Part shown: piece after piece, positions 20,301 through 38,126 of the stretch
Numbering within the stretch: the stretch's first letter is position 1
Layout: every line of letters starts with the position of its first letter
Source: Centroberyx gerrardi
Taxonomy: Eukaryota > Chordata > Actinopteri > Beryciformes > Berycidae
Assembly (NCBI RefSeq): GCF_048128805.1
Contig: NC_136003.1
Coordinates: 27,372,885 to 27,436,884, forward strand
Reading direction: 5' to 3'
Length of the DNA: 64,000 bases
Made by a program: the position numbers and the translations under genes
The notes under the pieces: model-generated
The model's input: only the letters and a program-made list of their open reading frames with translations
Database searches by the model: none
Told to the model about the DNA's origin: nothing

Positions 20301-23077
20301 CGGTTCTGCACACAACATCTGGCCTAAATATGCCTGCTAGATCCCTACATACTGTAAATGTGGACACAGATACAGAGTAGACCTTACACTGCTACCTGCT
20401 GTGTGTTGATGTTGACTGGAGTGTGTGTGTGTGTTGGCCCAGTTTTAGAGTTTTACAGTTTAAGAGCCATTTCTCACCAGCTCATCCAGGGCAAAGCTCA
20501 GGCTGCCGCGTTCATACAGGATAAAGAAGCGCCGCTGCCATTTCTGCCATTGAGAGACACGTGATAAAGAATTGGTCATCAACAACATCACATTCAAACG
20601 GTTCTTTTCAACTCAGTTTCACACTTGCGGTGTCTTGCCATGTCGTACCCTTGACCTCTGCATCGGGTTGTCGAAATCCGTCCCCTCGGGAGCCAAGCAG
20701 AGCCAGCCGCCATAGACGGGTTTTGCCTATCGGTCGAGGGAGAAAGTGGAGACTGGCTGGTTAGTGTTGAGCTTAACTGTGTAATTTAGCCAAAATATGG
20801 CAAATGTGCAGTATCATCTTGTTCAGATACAAACTGCTAGGGATGGGACGATATATCGAAATTCAACATATCGCAATACAAAAATGTGACGTAACGTGGG
20901 ACAGAAAAATGAATCGTGATATTAGCTTTATTCTGCTGTAGTAATCACAAATGAGACGCTTGCCAATCACAATTTCACAAATTCTCCATCCAATCCATTA
21001 TATTATTTACACTTTGTAATGACATTTTTAAATCGTTGTTTACATTCTATCAAGCCAATTCTATCGCTAGAAAGATTTGTCAGAAATAAACATATTTCTG
21101 CAAAGTCAGACTTTGCTGTCGCTGAATTGTTATTTATTACATCGTATCGTGGTTGTATCGAATCGTGAACCCCATATCGCGTATCCAATCGCACCGTGAG
21201 AAAAGCATATCGTCCCATCCGTGATCTGGTTTTTACTAAGTTAATGAAAGAGAATAAACAAGTATCTGTGCTCTCCTGAAGTCCCCAGATGGACTGGGAT
21301 GTTTTGATGCTCTGCCAGTTGATTTGGCTTTATGCAGGAAAAGAAAGTGCAAAGATTCCTCTTTCTATCATTTAAGCAAACCAAGGGGAAAAGAGGAAAT
21401 GCATAGACACCCTGGCAAGATAAAGGAAGGAAACAAACATCAGCCGGGCAATGTATAATTGTTTATTTAACTTGTATATCACTGGAACGTATGTATCACC
21501 ATGGATTACATCTGTTCAGCAAATATTAGATGAATGTGGTTTCTCCTACCTTTGGTTGGATCAGAGGTGTGATAATATTAAATGGCTGAAGCTGGCAGTT
21601 GAGCAGAGGTTAAAAGATCCGTTTTTGCAGAAGTGGCATTATGAGCTTCAGAGTATGTCATCATGTGATTTATATTGTGAATTTAAAGAGGACTTTAAGT
21701 TTGAAAAGTATCTACTTTGTGAAAACAGGAGGTATGGCCAGGCTATTTGTAATTTTCGAGTTTCTAATAGCAGAATTCCCAAAATAACAGGAAGATACAA
21801 AGGTCTGGAAAGGAATAAAAGGTTTTGTAATTGATGTAATGACTGTCTGGGGGATGAATATCACGTTTTGTTCGAATGTAAAAACACAAGCATTGTTGAG
21901 AATAGAAAGAAGTACCTGCCAACATACTTTGTAAACCATCCGTCTATGTTTAAACTTATATTATTATTGCAGACAGATAAACCATGGGTAGTATGTAAAC
22001 TTTGAGTAATGTTCTGCCTCTCTTTAAATGACTTAATTTGTGCTAAAGATCTATTCTGGTTGTTTACCATTGTACTGCTGTTTTGTTTTATGTTTGTACT
22101 CCATACCACGATGTGTGGCCTAGAGTAAATAAAATCTGAATCTGAATCTAAATTTCATTGATTGTACACAGGCTTATCAAAGTAATTGTAGATAGATGCA
22201 CATTACACAATAAATGTTTTACAGGATGTCGAAAAGAAGACAATCAAGATGCAGCATGTTTACAAAGACTGCACAGTAGCAGATGTCTGTAAAGCACAGT
22301 AGACCACGCCAGACTAATACCATGCATATGAGCCAACTAGTGTGTCATGTTTACTGGTTGTGCAACACCGCTTAAATTACAGGGCGCAGTGCAAGGGCAG
22401 GGGGACAGACTAGTAATAACATATTTTAACAATGTGCGGCATGTACTAAGCTGTCATGATAGTTTCCCTCCATCACCTTGACATGACTGTCTTCACACAC
22501 ACCCGGCTGAAAAAATATTCTTTTTGGAGGGGGGCATCAGATTGGTAACATAGCACCAATTAGTCAGTTAATAGGATGTCAATAACATAGGAGACAATAT
22601 AACATCTGACTTTGAATGACAATGAAGGCTGAGACTGAGCTCATTTATCTGTGAAAAGGGAATTACTCTCAAAAAAACAATTTAAAACAAAGGTAATGTT
22701 CAAGTAATATTCAGTTTGTCAGTGAATAGGATATAACAACATAACAGCAGGAGACATTGTATGTTACTTCCCACATTGTAATAGAAAAACAGCGCGTTTT
22801 CATCTGACTCAGAATAAAAGCTGACTCAGAATGAAAGCTCATTATGAAAAAGGACTCACTCTCAAGAAACTATTTAAAGTAAAGGCAAAGGAAGTTCTAT
22901 GCTGTAGTCCTGCAGTTTTTCACTAAAACAATTAAAACCAGCCGTAGTTACCTGTTCCATGTCATGGTCAGTCAACAGATGTAGCTCCCGAGACTTGAAG
23001 CAGTTTTGACATTTACTTTTATTAAAAATATTGGCTTGAAATTTACTACAGGGACTCGTAGCCTTTTCCCCTGACAT
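2193..23077 (-). CDS. mprip: Myosin phosphatase Rho-interacting protein, 22 coding exons
   Basis: Actin-binding scaffold that brings RhoA and the myosin phosphatase targeting subunit to stress fibres. Exons (high to low): 22952-23077, 20649-20726, 20478-20543, 19896-20047, 19059-19143, 18776-18950, 17153-17363, 15077-15197, 12118-12216, 11287-11343, 11099-11167, 10896-10985, 10681-10790, 9540-10071, 8821-8925, 6128-8644, 5400-5547, 4578-4695, 4133-4292, 2796-2897, 2469-2555, 2193-2336. All reading phases agree, giving 1783 residues. The start [19 protein letters not shown] matches the family N-terminus. The first PH domain is about residues 43-160 (YGGWL..TDFDNP), followed by [12 protein letters not shown]. 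The second PH domain is about 372-472 ([20 protein letters not shown]). The rest is mostly coiled coil ([27 protein letters not shown]). It ends LGEQHTP-stop, without the longer tail I recall from mammals. Exon borders are by eye; minor isoforms are possible. Confidence 0.93.
2700..2795 (+). repeat. Fragment of a TTAA-type MITE touching an mprip donor site
   Basis: TTTAAAGCTGCACTAGGCA (about 2766-2784) matches the terminus of the larger element at 33232-33972 and its relative at 11945-12045. The terminus ends within about 15 bases of the 5' splice site of mprip exon 20 (donor just below 2796). Confidence 0.5.
3502..3833 (+). repeat. Degenerate fish MITE with ACGATTAGTTGATTAA termini
   Basis: It begins AGTGCTGAAACGATTAG and ends GATAATGGAGCCCT, with inverted ATCGATTAATCG words inside the left end. 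This layout is common in teleost genomes (hAT-like non-autonomous elements, from memory). It lies in an mprip intron. Confidence 0.5.
4297..4318 (+). repeat. (CA)n microsatellite at an mprip 3' splice site
   Basis: On the coding (minus) strand this is (GT)11 followed by AAAG and then exon 19, so the repeat occupies the place of the polypyrimidine tract. Confidence 0.9.
4785..5280 (+). repeat. MITE family A, copy 1 (mprip intron)
   Basis: Shares long stretches with 14515-15025, and with the reverse complements of 5725-6117 and 9130-9522. Shared words include CCAAAAAATTACAAGTATT, TTATTCTTGTCAG and TTAGAATCAATTCAGGT. The right terminus (GATTTTTAATAAAAAGCC..ATCAGCAAAC) is the degraded version of copy 2. 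Confidence 0.6.
5351..5388 (+). repeat. (CA)19 microsatellite next to an mprip donor
   Basis: Lies 10 bases inside the intron that follows mprip exon 17. On the coding strand it is (GT)19 directly after GTGAGGGAGGCT. Confidence 0.9.
5725..6117 (-). repeat. MITE family A, copy 3, abutting the exon 16 donor
   Basis: Reverse orientation. It starts CTAGGGTTAGACTGATGTAT and ends CCCATATCAGTCAAACCCC. The end lies about 10 bases from the 5' splice site of the giant mprip exon. It is similar to copies at 4785-5280, 9130-9522 and 14515-15025. Confidence 0.6.
6128..8644 (-). other. mprip: Giant internal exon 16 of mprip (839 codons)
   Basis: A single open reading frame of 2517 nt, a multiple of three, lies between a CTTTCCTAAG acceptor and an AAG/GTAAGTA donor. 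Because both ends are phase 0, skipping it would keep the frame. The product is acidic and Glu/Gln/Leu-rich, with long heptad-like runs (for example [20 protein letters not shown] and [19 protein letters not shown]), and ends HEKEMEKLK directly before the conserved TCERGF segment. It is almost half of the joined protein. I infer it is a cassette exon that extends the central coiled coil. Confidence 0.85.
9130..9522 (-). repeat. MITE family A, copy 4, near the exon 14 donor
   Basis: Starts GTAGGGATAGGCCGATACTG and ends AATCCCATATCAGTCCATAG. It is in the same orientation as copy 3 and again stops about 17 bases from a 5' splice site (mprip exon 14, donor just below 9540). Confidence 0.55.
10190..10285 (+). 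repeat. LINE/SINE-type 3' tail
   Basis: GTAGCACTTTGAGATTC..GTGCAGTATAAATAAAATGCATTATTATTATT resembles, in two parts, the AT-repeat-ended 3' tail widespread in fish L2-like retrotransposons and their SINE partners. Related tails lie at 16380-16545 and, reversed, at 58214-58300. Confidence 0.45.
11774..11800 (+). repeat. Short interstitial telomere-like repeat
   Basis: TAACCG followed by three consecutive TAACCC units and a final TTA, in an mprip intron. Confidence 0.7.
11945..12045 (-). repeat. Fragment of TTAA-type MITE (same family as 33232-33972)
   Basis: The words CCTCTCGCTGCCATTTGGAG and TTGCCTTGTGCGGCTTTAAA are the reverse complement of the left end of the element at 33232. It lies in the mprip intron between exons 9 and 10. 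Confidence 0.55.
12605..13166 (+). CDS. Candidate two-exon secreted protein inside an mprip intron (unrecognised)
   Basis: Plus strand, antisense to mprip. Exon 12605-12787 ends ACAAGG/GTAAGT, a near-consensus donor. Exon 12924-13166 follows a TCTTTTTTTTTTCAG acceptor. The 136-bp intron is T-rich and of typical fish length, and both reading frames join in phase 0 to give 141 residues (129 if the better-context ATG at 12641 is used). The second start gives a basic region, then a hydrophobic core [13 protein letters not shown] and NTTA, like a signal peptide. The rest has six cysteines ([13 protein letters not shown]) and a GKR dibasic site, and ends LNELRTGL. I recognise no family. It could be a chance ORF in conserved non-coding DNA; no promoter or poly(A) signal was found. 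Confidence 0.25.
14515..15025 (+). repeat. MITE family A, copy 2 (longest)
   Basis: Contains GAAGCTGCTGATAGCTGATG, CCAAAAAATTACAAGTATT, GAATCAATTCAGGTAAG and ends CGGCCGAACCCTAG. It also has an internal TACTA/TACTAA expansion at about 14730-14775. It ends about 50 bases from the donor of mprip exon 8. Confidence 0.6.
16380..16545 (+). repeat. L2-like 3' tail
   Basis: TTTGAGCTGCATGTTGG..AAAGGTGCTACACAAATTAAGGTTATTATTA has the form of the fish L2/SINE tail ending in an ATT repeat. The preceding TTGATTTGATTCTTTTAATG also occurs in such elements. Degraded. Confidence 0.4.
18738..18759 (+). repeat. (GT)11 microsatellite beside an mprip donor
   Basis: On the coding strand this is (CA)11, starting about 15 bases after the 5' splice site of mprip exon 6. 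Confidence 0.9.
19213..19290 (-). repeat. Fragment of the 31182-31700 MITE family
   Basis: CACAAAATGGTCATAATGTATCGGCAGG and GTTGATAGGGCTGTTGATCA, read in two parts, are the reverse complement of 31600-31665. Confidence 0.5.
20069..20085 (+). repeat. Homopolymer G17
   Basis: On the mprip coding strand this is C17, placed about 22 bases upstream of the acceptor of exon 4, so it forms part of the pyrimidine tract. Confidence 0.9.
20838..21220 (+). mobile_element. hAT-like MITE, copy 1 (mprip intron 1)
   Basis: Terminal inverted repeats TAGGGATGGGACGATATATC and GCATATCGTCCCATCC, with subterminal CGTATCG-type words, match the reverse-oriented copy at 37273-37609. A target duplication is not evident here, so the copy looks older. 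Confidence 0.7.
21440..22155 (+). pseudogene. 3' end of a non-LTR retrotransposon ORF2, broken
   Basis: The plus-strand reading ([37 protein letters not shown]) is the C-terminal region of a fish LINE polyprotein. It ends in a zinc-knuckle-like C-x2-C..GDEYH-x4-C module in which an in-frame TGA falls just before the cysteines (about 21832). The 3' end is a short TGAATC tandem (CTGAATCTGAATCT), typical of a LINE tail. Truncated at its 5' end and inactive. It lies in mprip intron 1, antisense to the gene. Confidence 0.7.
22570..22893. repeat. Imperfect tandem duplication in mprip intron 1
   Basis: Two related units (about 22570-22700 and 22728-22893) share in the same order ATAGGATxxxAA, AGGAGACA, CATCTGACT, a GCTCATT block and CTCTCAA-AAACxATTTAAA-AAAGG. 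Beginning 60-380 bp downstream of exon 1, it could hold duplicated regulatory sites; this is inference. Confidence 0.45.
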
Positions 23078-23243
23078 GTTTCAGTCAGTGTGCTTCTCCT
23101 CGGTCATAAATCCAAACGCAAAACGCTCTGCCGTTCGCTTGGCATTGAACGGAGCGGCTTTTCCTCCTGAGCGAAGAGGAACATCTGTCAGATCAGTCTG
23201 GGTTGTGTTGACTATGTCAAGCTAAACACAATAGCAAAATGCG

Positions 23244-23271
23244 ACTTCCGGTTATAACCTTCAAAATAAAA
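23244..23271 (-). promoter_or_regulatory. mprip: mprip promoter-side motif, ETS-like plus TTTTATTTTGAA
   Basis: Read on the minus strand it is TTTTATTTTGAA, 8 bases, then CCGGAAGT, ending about 167 bp upstream of the mprip ATG at 23077. A second, oppositely oriented TTTTATTTTGAA is at 23322-23333. CCGGAAGT is the core bound by ETS/GABP factors in many TATA-less vertebrate promoters. The paired layout recurs at u2af2. Confidence 0.5.
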
Positions 23272-23459
23272 CCATTATTGACGAAGAGCACGCGTTGCAA
23301 TGAGTTGACTGATAATTGTGCTTTTATTTTGAAGGGAAACAACTGACCAACTGAAAACCGGTAGCCTGCATTTACCGCCCTCTACTGGCTAATAAAGGGA
23401 AAAATAAAAAATAAAAGCATGGCTTTAACTTGCTAAAAAAAAAAACTTTCAAAATAAAT

Positions 23460-23650
23460 GTTTCAAAGTACAAATGCAACTACTAGACTGATACTACTGC
23501 TACTACCAATATTACTACTATTACCGGACTTCTACTGCTACTACTACTACTACTATAACTAGGCCTACTACTGCTTCTACTATTATTCTTACTAGTGACT
23601 TGTTACCTGCTGCTACTACTACTACAACTAATAATAATAATAGTAAAAGA
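23460..23650. repeat. ACT/ATA-rich low-complexity DNA between u2af2 and mprip
   Basis: Degenerate (TAC)n and (TAA)n runs. The 23078-23875 stretch otherwise holds the mprip 5' region and nothing else I can name. Confidence 0.6.
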
Positions 23651-23875
23651 AAAAAGGCAGCAGTAAAATAAAGAAAAAGAAAAAAAAGAAGACGACAACA
23701 AAATGTTAATGCGAAAGTAAAGTCAGTATTTCACATCTTGTAATCAATATATTTCCTACAGGTATGTATCAGACCGGTAACATAAATGATCTCAATCAGG
23801 TTGTTATAATCAATCTTCACAGATAATGTATAACAAAGGAATCCTCCAAAGGAAGACTGACGGTGGATGCAAGCA

Positions 23876-25342
23876 TTTATTCAAGGCAATGGCAGTGGCA
23901 GGGATTGTACAAACTAAAAATGTTCTCAATTTTTGGCCATCCAAAAATGTATAAAATACAGTAGTTGTTTAATATCATTTGATATGTTGCACTTATTACA
24001 TTAAAATACATTTTGTTCACTCTTAAATAGAGCAGATCGTTTGCTGTGTCTGCAAACCCGGTAATATCCAAATGCATATTTTCTCATATCCACATTTCTG
24101 GTATATTTCATATAAATTACACCACACACCGATTTGTTTTGGATATATTCGTGCCTGCACTCTTCAAGCAGCTAAAAACCTATTCCATAATAAATTAATG
24201 CTTTAAATGAATACAGTTTCTCCAAGGGATGCAAAATAACAGCACACAAGAAATAAAGCCTGATACATAAATTAAAAACTTCATACAGTATGTTATCTAC
24301 AGGACTTAAAGGTGCGTTTCGTAAAATGTGCATATCTCCTTTACTTTTTAAATTAGACCATGAGAACAGATTGATGATTTTGAAAACTAAAAATGGTGGA
24401 ATTAAAAGTCTATTGCTGGTAAGATGGACACAATTACCAGTGTCTGATATATTATTTCATCAACCAAGACTCTTCCTACTCTCCTGAACCACAACATGGA
24501 AGCTCAACACGTTTATGCAAATCATTTCCTAATTCAGGTCATTTCCAACAAAAGTGTGCATTGTCAATTTGATATACTATTCATCTTTTGACATTAATAT
24601 TTACTATGTACAAAATTACAGTTGTCAAAGAATGACCTTTGAGGCCTTCTAGCAAAATGTATACTATTTTTTTTTTCTTTCACAAAACAATTAGATATTT
24701 GCTAGCCTATATAAGCAGTACAAGTTTCTGAGTTAAGCATTGTATAAGGTTAAGGAATAACATTAAGGTGTGACAAATGGAGGAAAACGTAAAGTTAGCA
24801 AAAAAATAAAATAAATAAATAAAACAATATTCAGTTTTTCCTCATAGCCAAACAATACACACATTATGATGGCTTCTCATCTCACAGAGAAATAAATTGT
24901 GCTCAGAAGGGAAATCTAAACATTTGACTGTTGTATTTTCTCTTATAGTGCATATTTGATAGACTGCTACTCTGGCATTGTCAGGCAATATTAGTAGGGT
25001 TTAGGTAAGATACATGTGACATTCATTCTACTGCAAATGTAATGTATACTACAGTATTTTTTTATTTATTACTCAGAATGAGATCAGTTCACTGTACACA
25101 TATTAGGCTAAGGCTGGGAGTTAGATATTCAGTATTGGAGAAATACACTCTGGAGTCAGAAGAAGTGGATAAATGTGTAACAAAGCAAGTCTTTTCCAGG
25201 TCTAGTCTCTAAAGACACGTTCACAACATTCAGAGAAGTAAATACTGGAGAAAGAAATGTGCTGAAACCAAGCTGAAGAACAGAAGGAAGGGGCGGACAC
25301 ACCTTCTCGACACGCTGCCGTCAGACTCGTGACTCTGTGCTT
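23876..25342 (-). other. u2af2: Probable u2af2 3' untranslated region
   Basis: A-T-rich DNA without repeats that I recognise, from the stop codon to a minus-strand AATAAA at 23876-23881. That leaves only about 800 bp to the mprip start codon. Confidence 0.5.
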
Positions 25343-35163
<9,821 letters not shown>

Positions 35164-35306
35164 ATTAGCAGTTATCTTTATATATAAAATTACTGCAGGT
35201 TTGGCTAATTTTGGGGCAGCTATAAACCAGCCTGCCGTGCTGTATCACTACAGGGGGAACCACAAAATTCTCTCCAGTGTCAAGGCAGATAGGAATAAAC
35301 ATATAA

Positions 35307-35332
35307 ATTCCGGTTAAACTTTCAAAATAAAA
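35307..35332 (-). promoter_or_regulatory. u2af2 promoter-side motif, TTTTATTTTGAA plus CCGGAAT
   Basis: Minus-strand TTTTATTTTGAA, 7 bases, then CCGGAAT, about 144 bp upstream of the u2af2 ATG at 35163. A facing copy, TTTTATTTTGAAGG, lies at 35641-35654. The arrangement is the same as at mprip. No TATA box is evident. Confidence 0.5.
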
Positions 35333-35758
35333 CCCATAGTGTCCAACATTAGCTTTTACGTTTAGTGAGTAGTTGTGAAATCTAAAAAAGAAATTATTTT
35401 AAAAATTAGCAGTCAGAAAAAACACAATTGAAATGCTTTATGATTGCCCTAGGTCTACCAAAAATCAAGTTTTAAAACACCAAACTTATAACGTTACCTG
35501 ACAACTTGGACGGGTGTCTACAGTCTTAAAGCTCATTTTAACCTGTTTAAGTGGAAAGTTGTTCCTAAAAGCTGTAGAACGGGGGACCCAGTTCTGAAAA
35601 GCTGTAACTACAGGGCCGTTTACAAAGTGACGAACAACGCTTTTATTTTGAAGGTAACATCCAGTTACTTCTGGTCTGGTTAGTCTGTCTAACTTTGTGT
35701 GACTTGATTGAACGAGAATTTTCGAGCCTTCTTGACAGGAGTCGAACGCCGGCGGCGG

Positions 35759-35761
<3 letters not shown>

Positions 35762-35812
<51 letters not shown>
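35762..35812 (+). repeat. (CA)25 microsatellite
   Basis: Runs on from CGGCGGCGGCGCGCG, upstream of u2af2 in the 35164-38111 intergenic stretch. The rest of that stretch holds a (GT)n at 36196-36249, a C-rich run at 36338-36377 and the MITE at 37273-37609. Confidence 0.9.
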
Positions 35813-35814
<2 letters not shown>

Positions 35815-36195
35815 TTGACACACATAGAACATGATGACAGACTTGTTCAGTAGCAGTGAATATGAATCAATCCAGCCGGACATTTACAAATCAGACAATC
35901 TGGACAATCTAAGACCCAACATTTTAATATTTTTTCTTTTCTTTTTTTTAAATTTAATTTTAGTTTTTTTTTTTATTGTGAGTTCATGCAACATCTACTT
36001 AGTACAACACAGATCTGTTCTCTCTGATATGGTAATAATTCAATTTCTAGTGTTTTATTATAATATGCAAAAACTACACAACAGTTAACAACATAGCCTA
36101 GGCTACTTTCCATTCAGAATACTTTTTGCTCTCATATTTTTGGTCTCTCTCATTTTGTGTGTGATGTATGCATATGCGCACACATGCACACACAT

Positions 36196-36196
36196 C

Positions 36197-36242
<46 letters not shown>

Positions 36243-36249
36243 TGTGTGC
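36196..36249 (+). repeat. (GT)n microsatellite with a CG tail
   Basis: About 22 uninterrupted GT units, a TTTG break and then GTGTGTGCGCGCGC, a sequence able to adopt Z-DNA. Confidence 0.9.
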
Positions 36250-37272
36250 GCGCGCTTAATCCTTTCTTTGTGATGGACTATAAGAAATAACATGTAACCT
36301 ATGAAGGAAGCCTGACTCAAGCAATGGGACACCACTCACCCCCCCTCTACCCCTCCACCCCTCCACCCCCCACCTCCCTGGCCTGTCATTCTAAACATAA
36401 CATGTTGACAACACACATGGAAAATAACTGACTCAGCTGTGTTGCTATTAAAAGAGCTCAAATCCCAGAGTATTGCTAGAGTAGGAACGCTGGCTGAATG
36501 AGCCGAGGCTTGCAGCTCCAGCTCCTCATGAGAGGAATTAAACGGAGAGCGCAGAATACCTCCAGAGGCCCATAAGAAACCCAAGCAGTAAGTGCTGCAT
36601 GGTTGCTAATTCATTCTTGCGATTATCTACATCAGACAGCTCAGTTGGTCAGAATGAACTGTTGCCTTTAGTCTACCAAAGCGTCACTTGAGCCTCTTGC
36701 GAGCGACGTGCCAAGACGCCATGCTGCAAATTTAGGATTTATGAGTGCGACAGTTTGTTTTCACAAGTTTTATTTCATGCTAGACAAGTGCTGTGTGTAC
36801 AATGAAATGAAGACAGTGTTTCATTTCTGTTCAATTTTTCATTGTGTTTTTTTGGATCTGTTGACTTTGTCGAGGAATAATGCTGATAGTACTCTGTGAC
36901 ACTGAGCTTTTGTGAGAGATACAGTATCCATTTCTAGGTCAGTTTATATTTAGACGTCCCTTCTTGGACAAACACACTTTACTCTGCGTGATAATCTTCT
37001 GCCACAGGGTTATCCTGTAATTCCCAGTACAAAACTAGTGCGTGTAACTACCAGTATTTACACTCTGATGACAATAAAAAAAAACTAGAATTGTCAAGCG
37101 GTTGCTAACAGAGAACAGCTTTGTGGGAAGGGAAGCTTGTCTCTTCAAGCTGATTATGAAAGAGACTCTGACTGTCTGTAGAAAGCTTATTCATTCATGT
37201 TTTTGGCATATATCTCACAAGCTACTCCAATAGGCACAAATCCCATAAGAGGACTTTAACTGTGGTATTTAT

Positions 37273-37609
37273 TAGGGATGGGACGATACGCTTCTCTCAC
37301 GATACGATTCGATACGTGATATGGAGTTCACGATTCAATACAACCACGATACGATGTAATAAATAAAAGTTCAATGACAACAAAGTCTGACTGTGCAGAA
37401 TTATGTTTATTTCTGAGCCACATAAAGTGCAGATAATATAATGTGGATGGAGAGCTTGTGAAATTGTGATGGGCAAGCCGTCTCATTTGTGATTACTACA
37501 ACAAAATTAAATGTAGCAAATATTTAGATTTATTTTTCTGCCCCATGCTACGTATTGTCAATTTTTTTTATCGTGATATATTGAATATCGATATATCGTC
37601 CCATCCCTA
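37273..37609 (-). mobile_element. hAT-like MITE, copy 2, with perfect 8-bp target duplication
   Basis: Inverted repeats TAGGGATGGGACGATA and TATCGTCCCATCCCTA, flanked on both sides by GTATTTAT (37265-37272 and 37610-37617). The 8-bp duplication is diagnostic of hAT transposases. There is no coding capacity. It lies between u2af2 and dhrs7c. Confidence 0.85.
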
Positions 37610-38126
37610 GTATTTATCATGAACCCCTTGTGTCACAGCTTGCCCTCTCGTCTTTGACTTGTTGTGTAAGAACACGGTGAAAAAAAAAAAATGTCTTTTC
37701 TGTTTTCATTTCAGAGTTGTAAGAATATAGCTAGATTTAAAAATGGTTGTAAAGGGTCAGTTGGATTCCAATAGAACGGAACCGGAGAGCTTTTGGGTAT
37801 GAAATGCTCCTTTTAAATCATGTTCACTAGATCCTAGACGGTCTTTGACATCCCATCCCACCTCATCTGCACCCTCAAACAATGCATTTTCCATCCAAAA
37901 GTATGTTTACAAGTTTGAACATACTTTGACAATAAAAAAAACGTTGCTTTCGAGCTAACCCTGACCTTCATGATGACACATATAAACAGTGGGTGTTTAT
38001 GAAGGGTGTTTTTTCACTTTTTTTTTATTTTGTGTGCGCATTTACAATGAATTCTCTTCTGTCTTCTTCACAATTATGCACATTTAATATACAAATCATA
38101 TCTATTTGCAGGATATCCTCCAGGAA

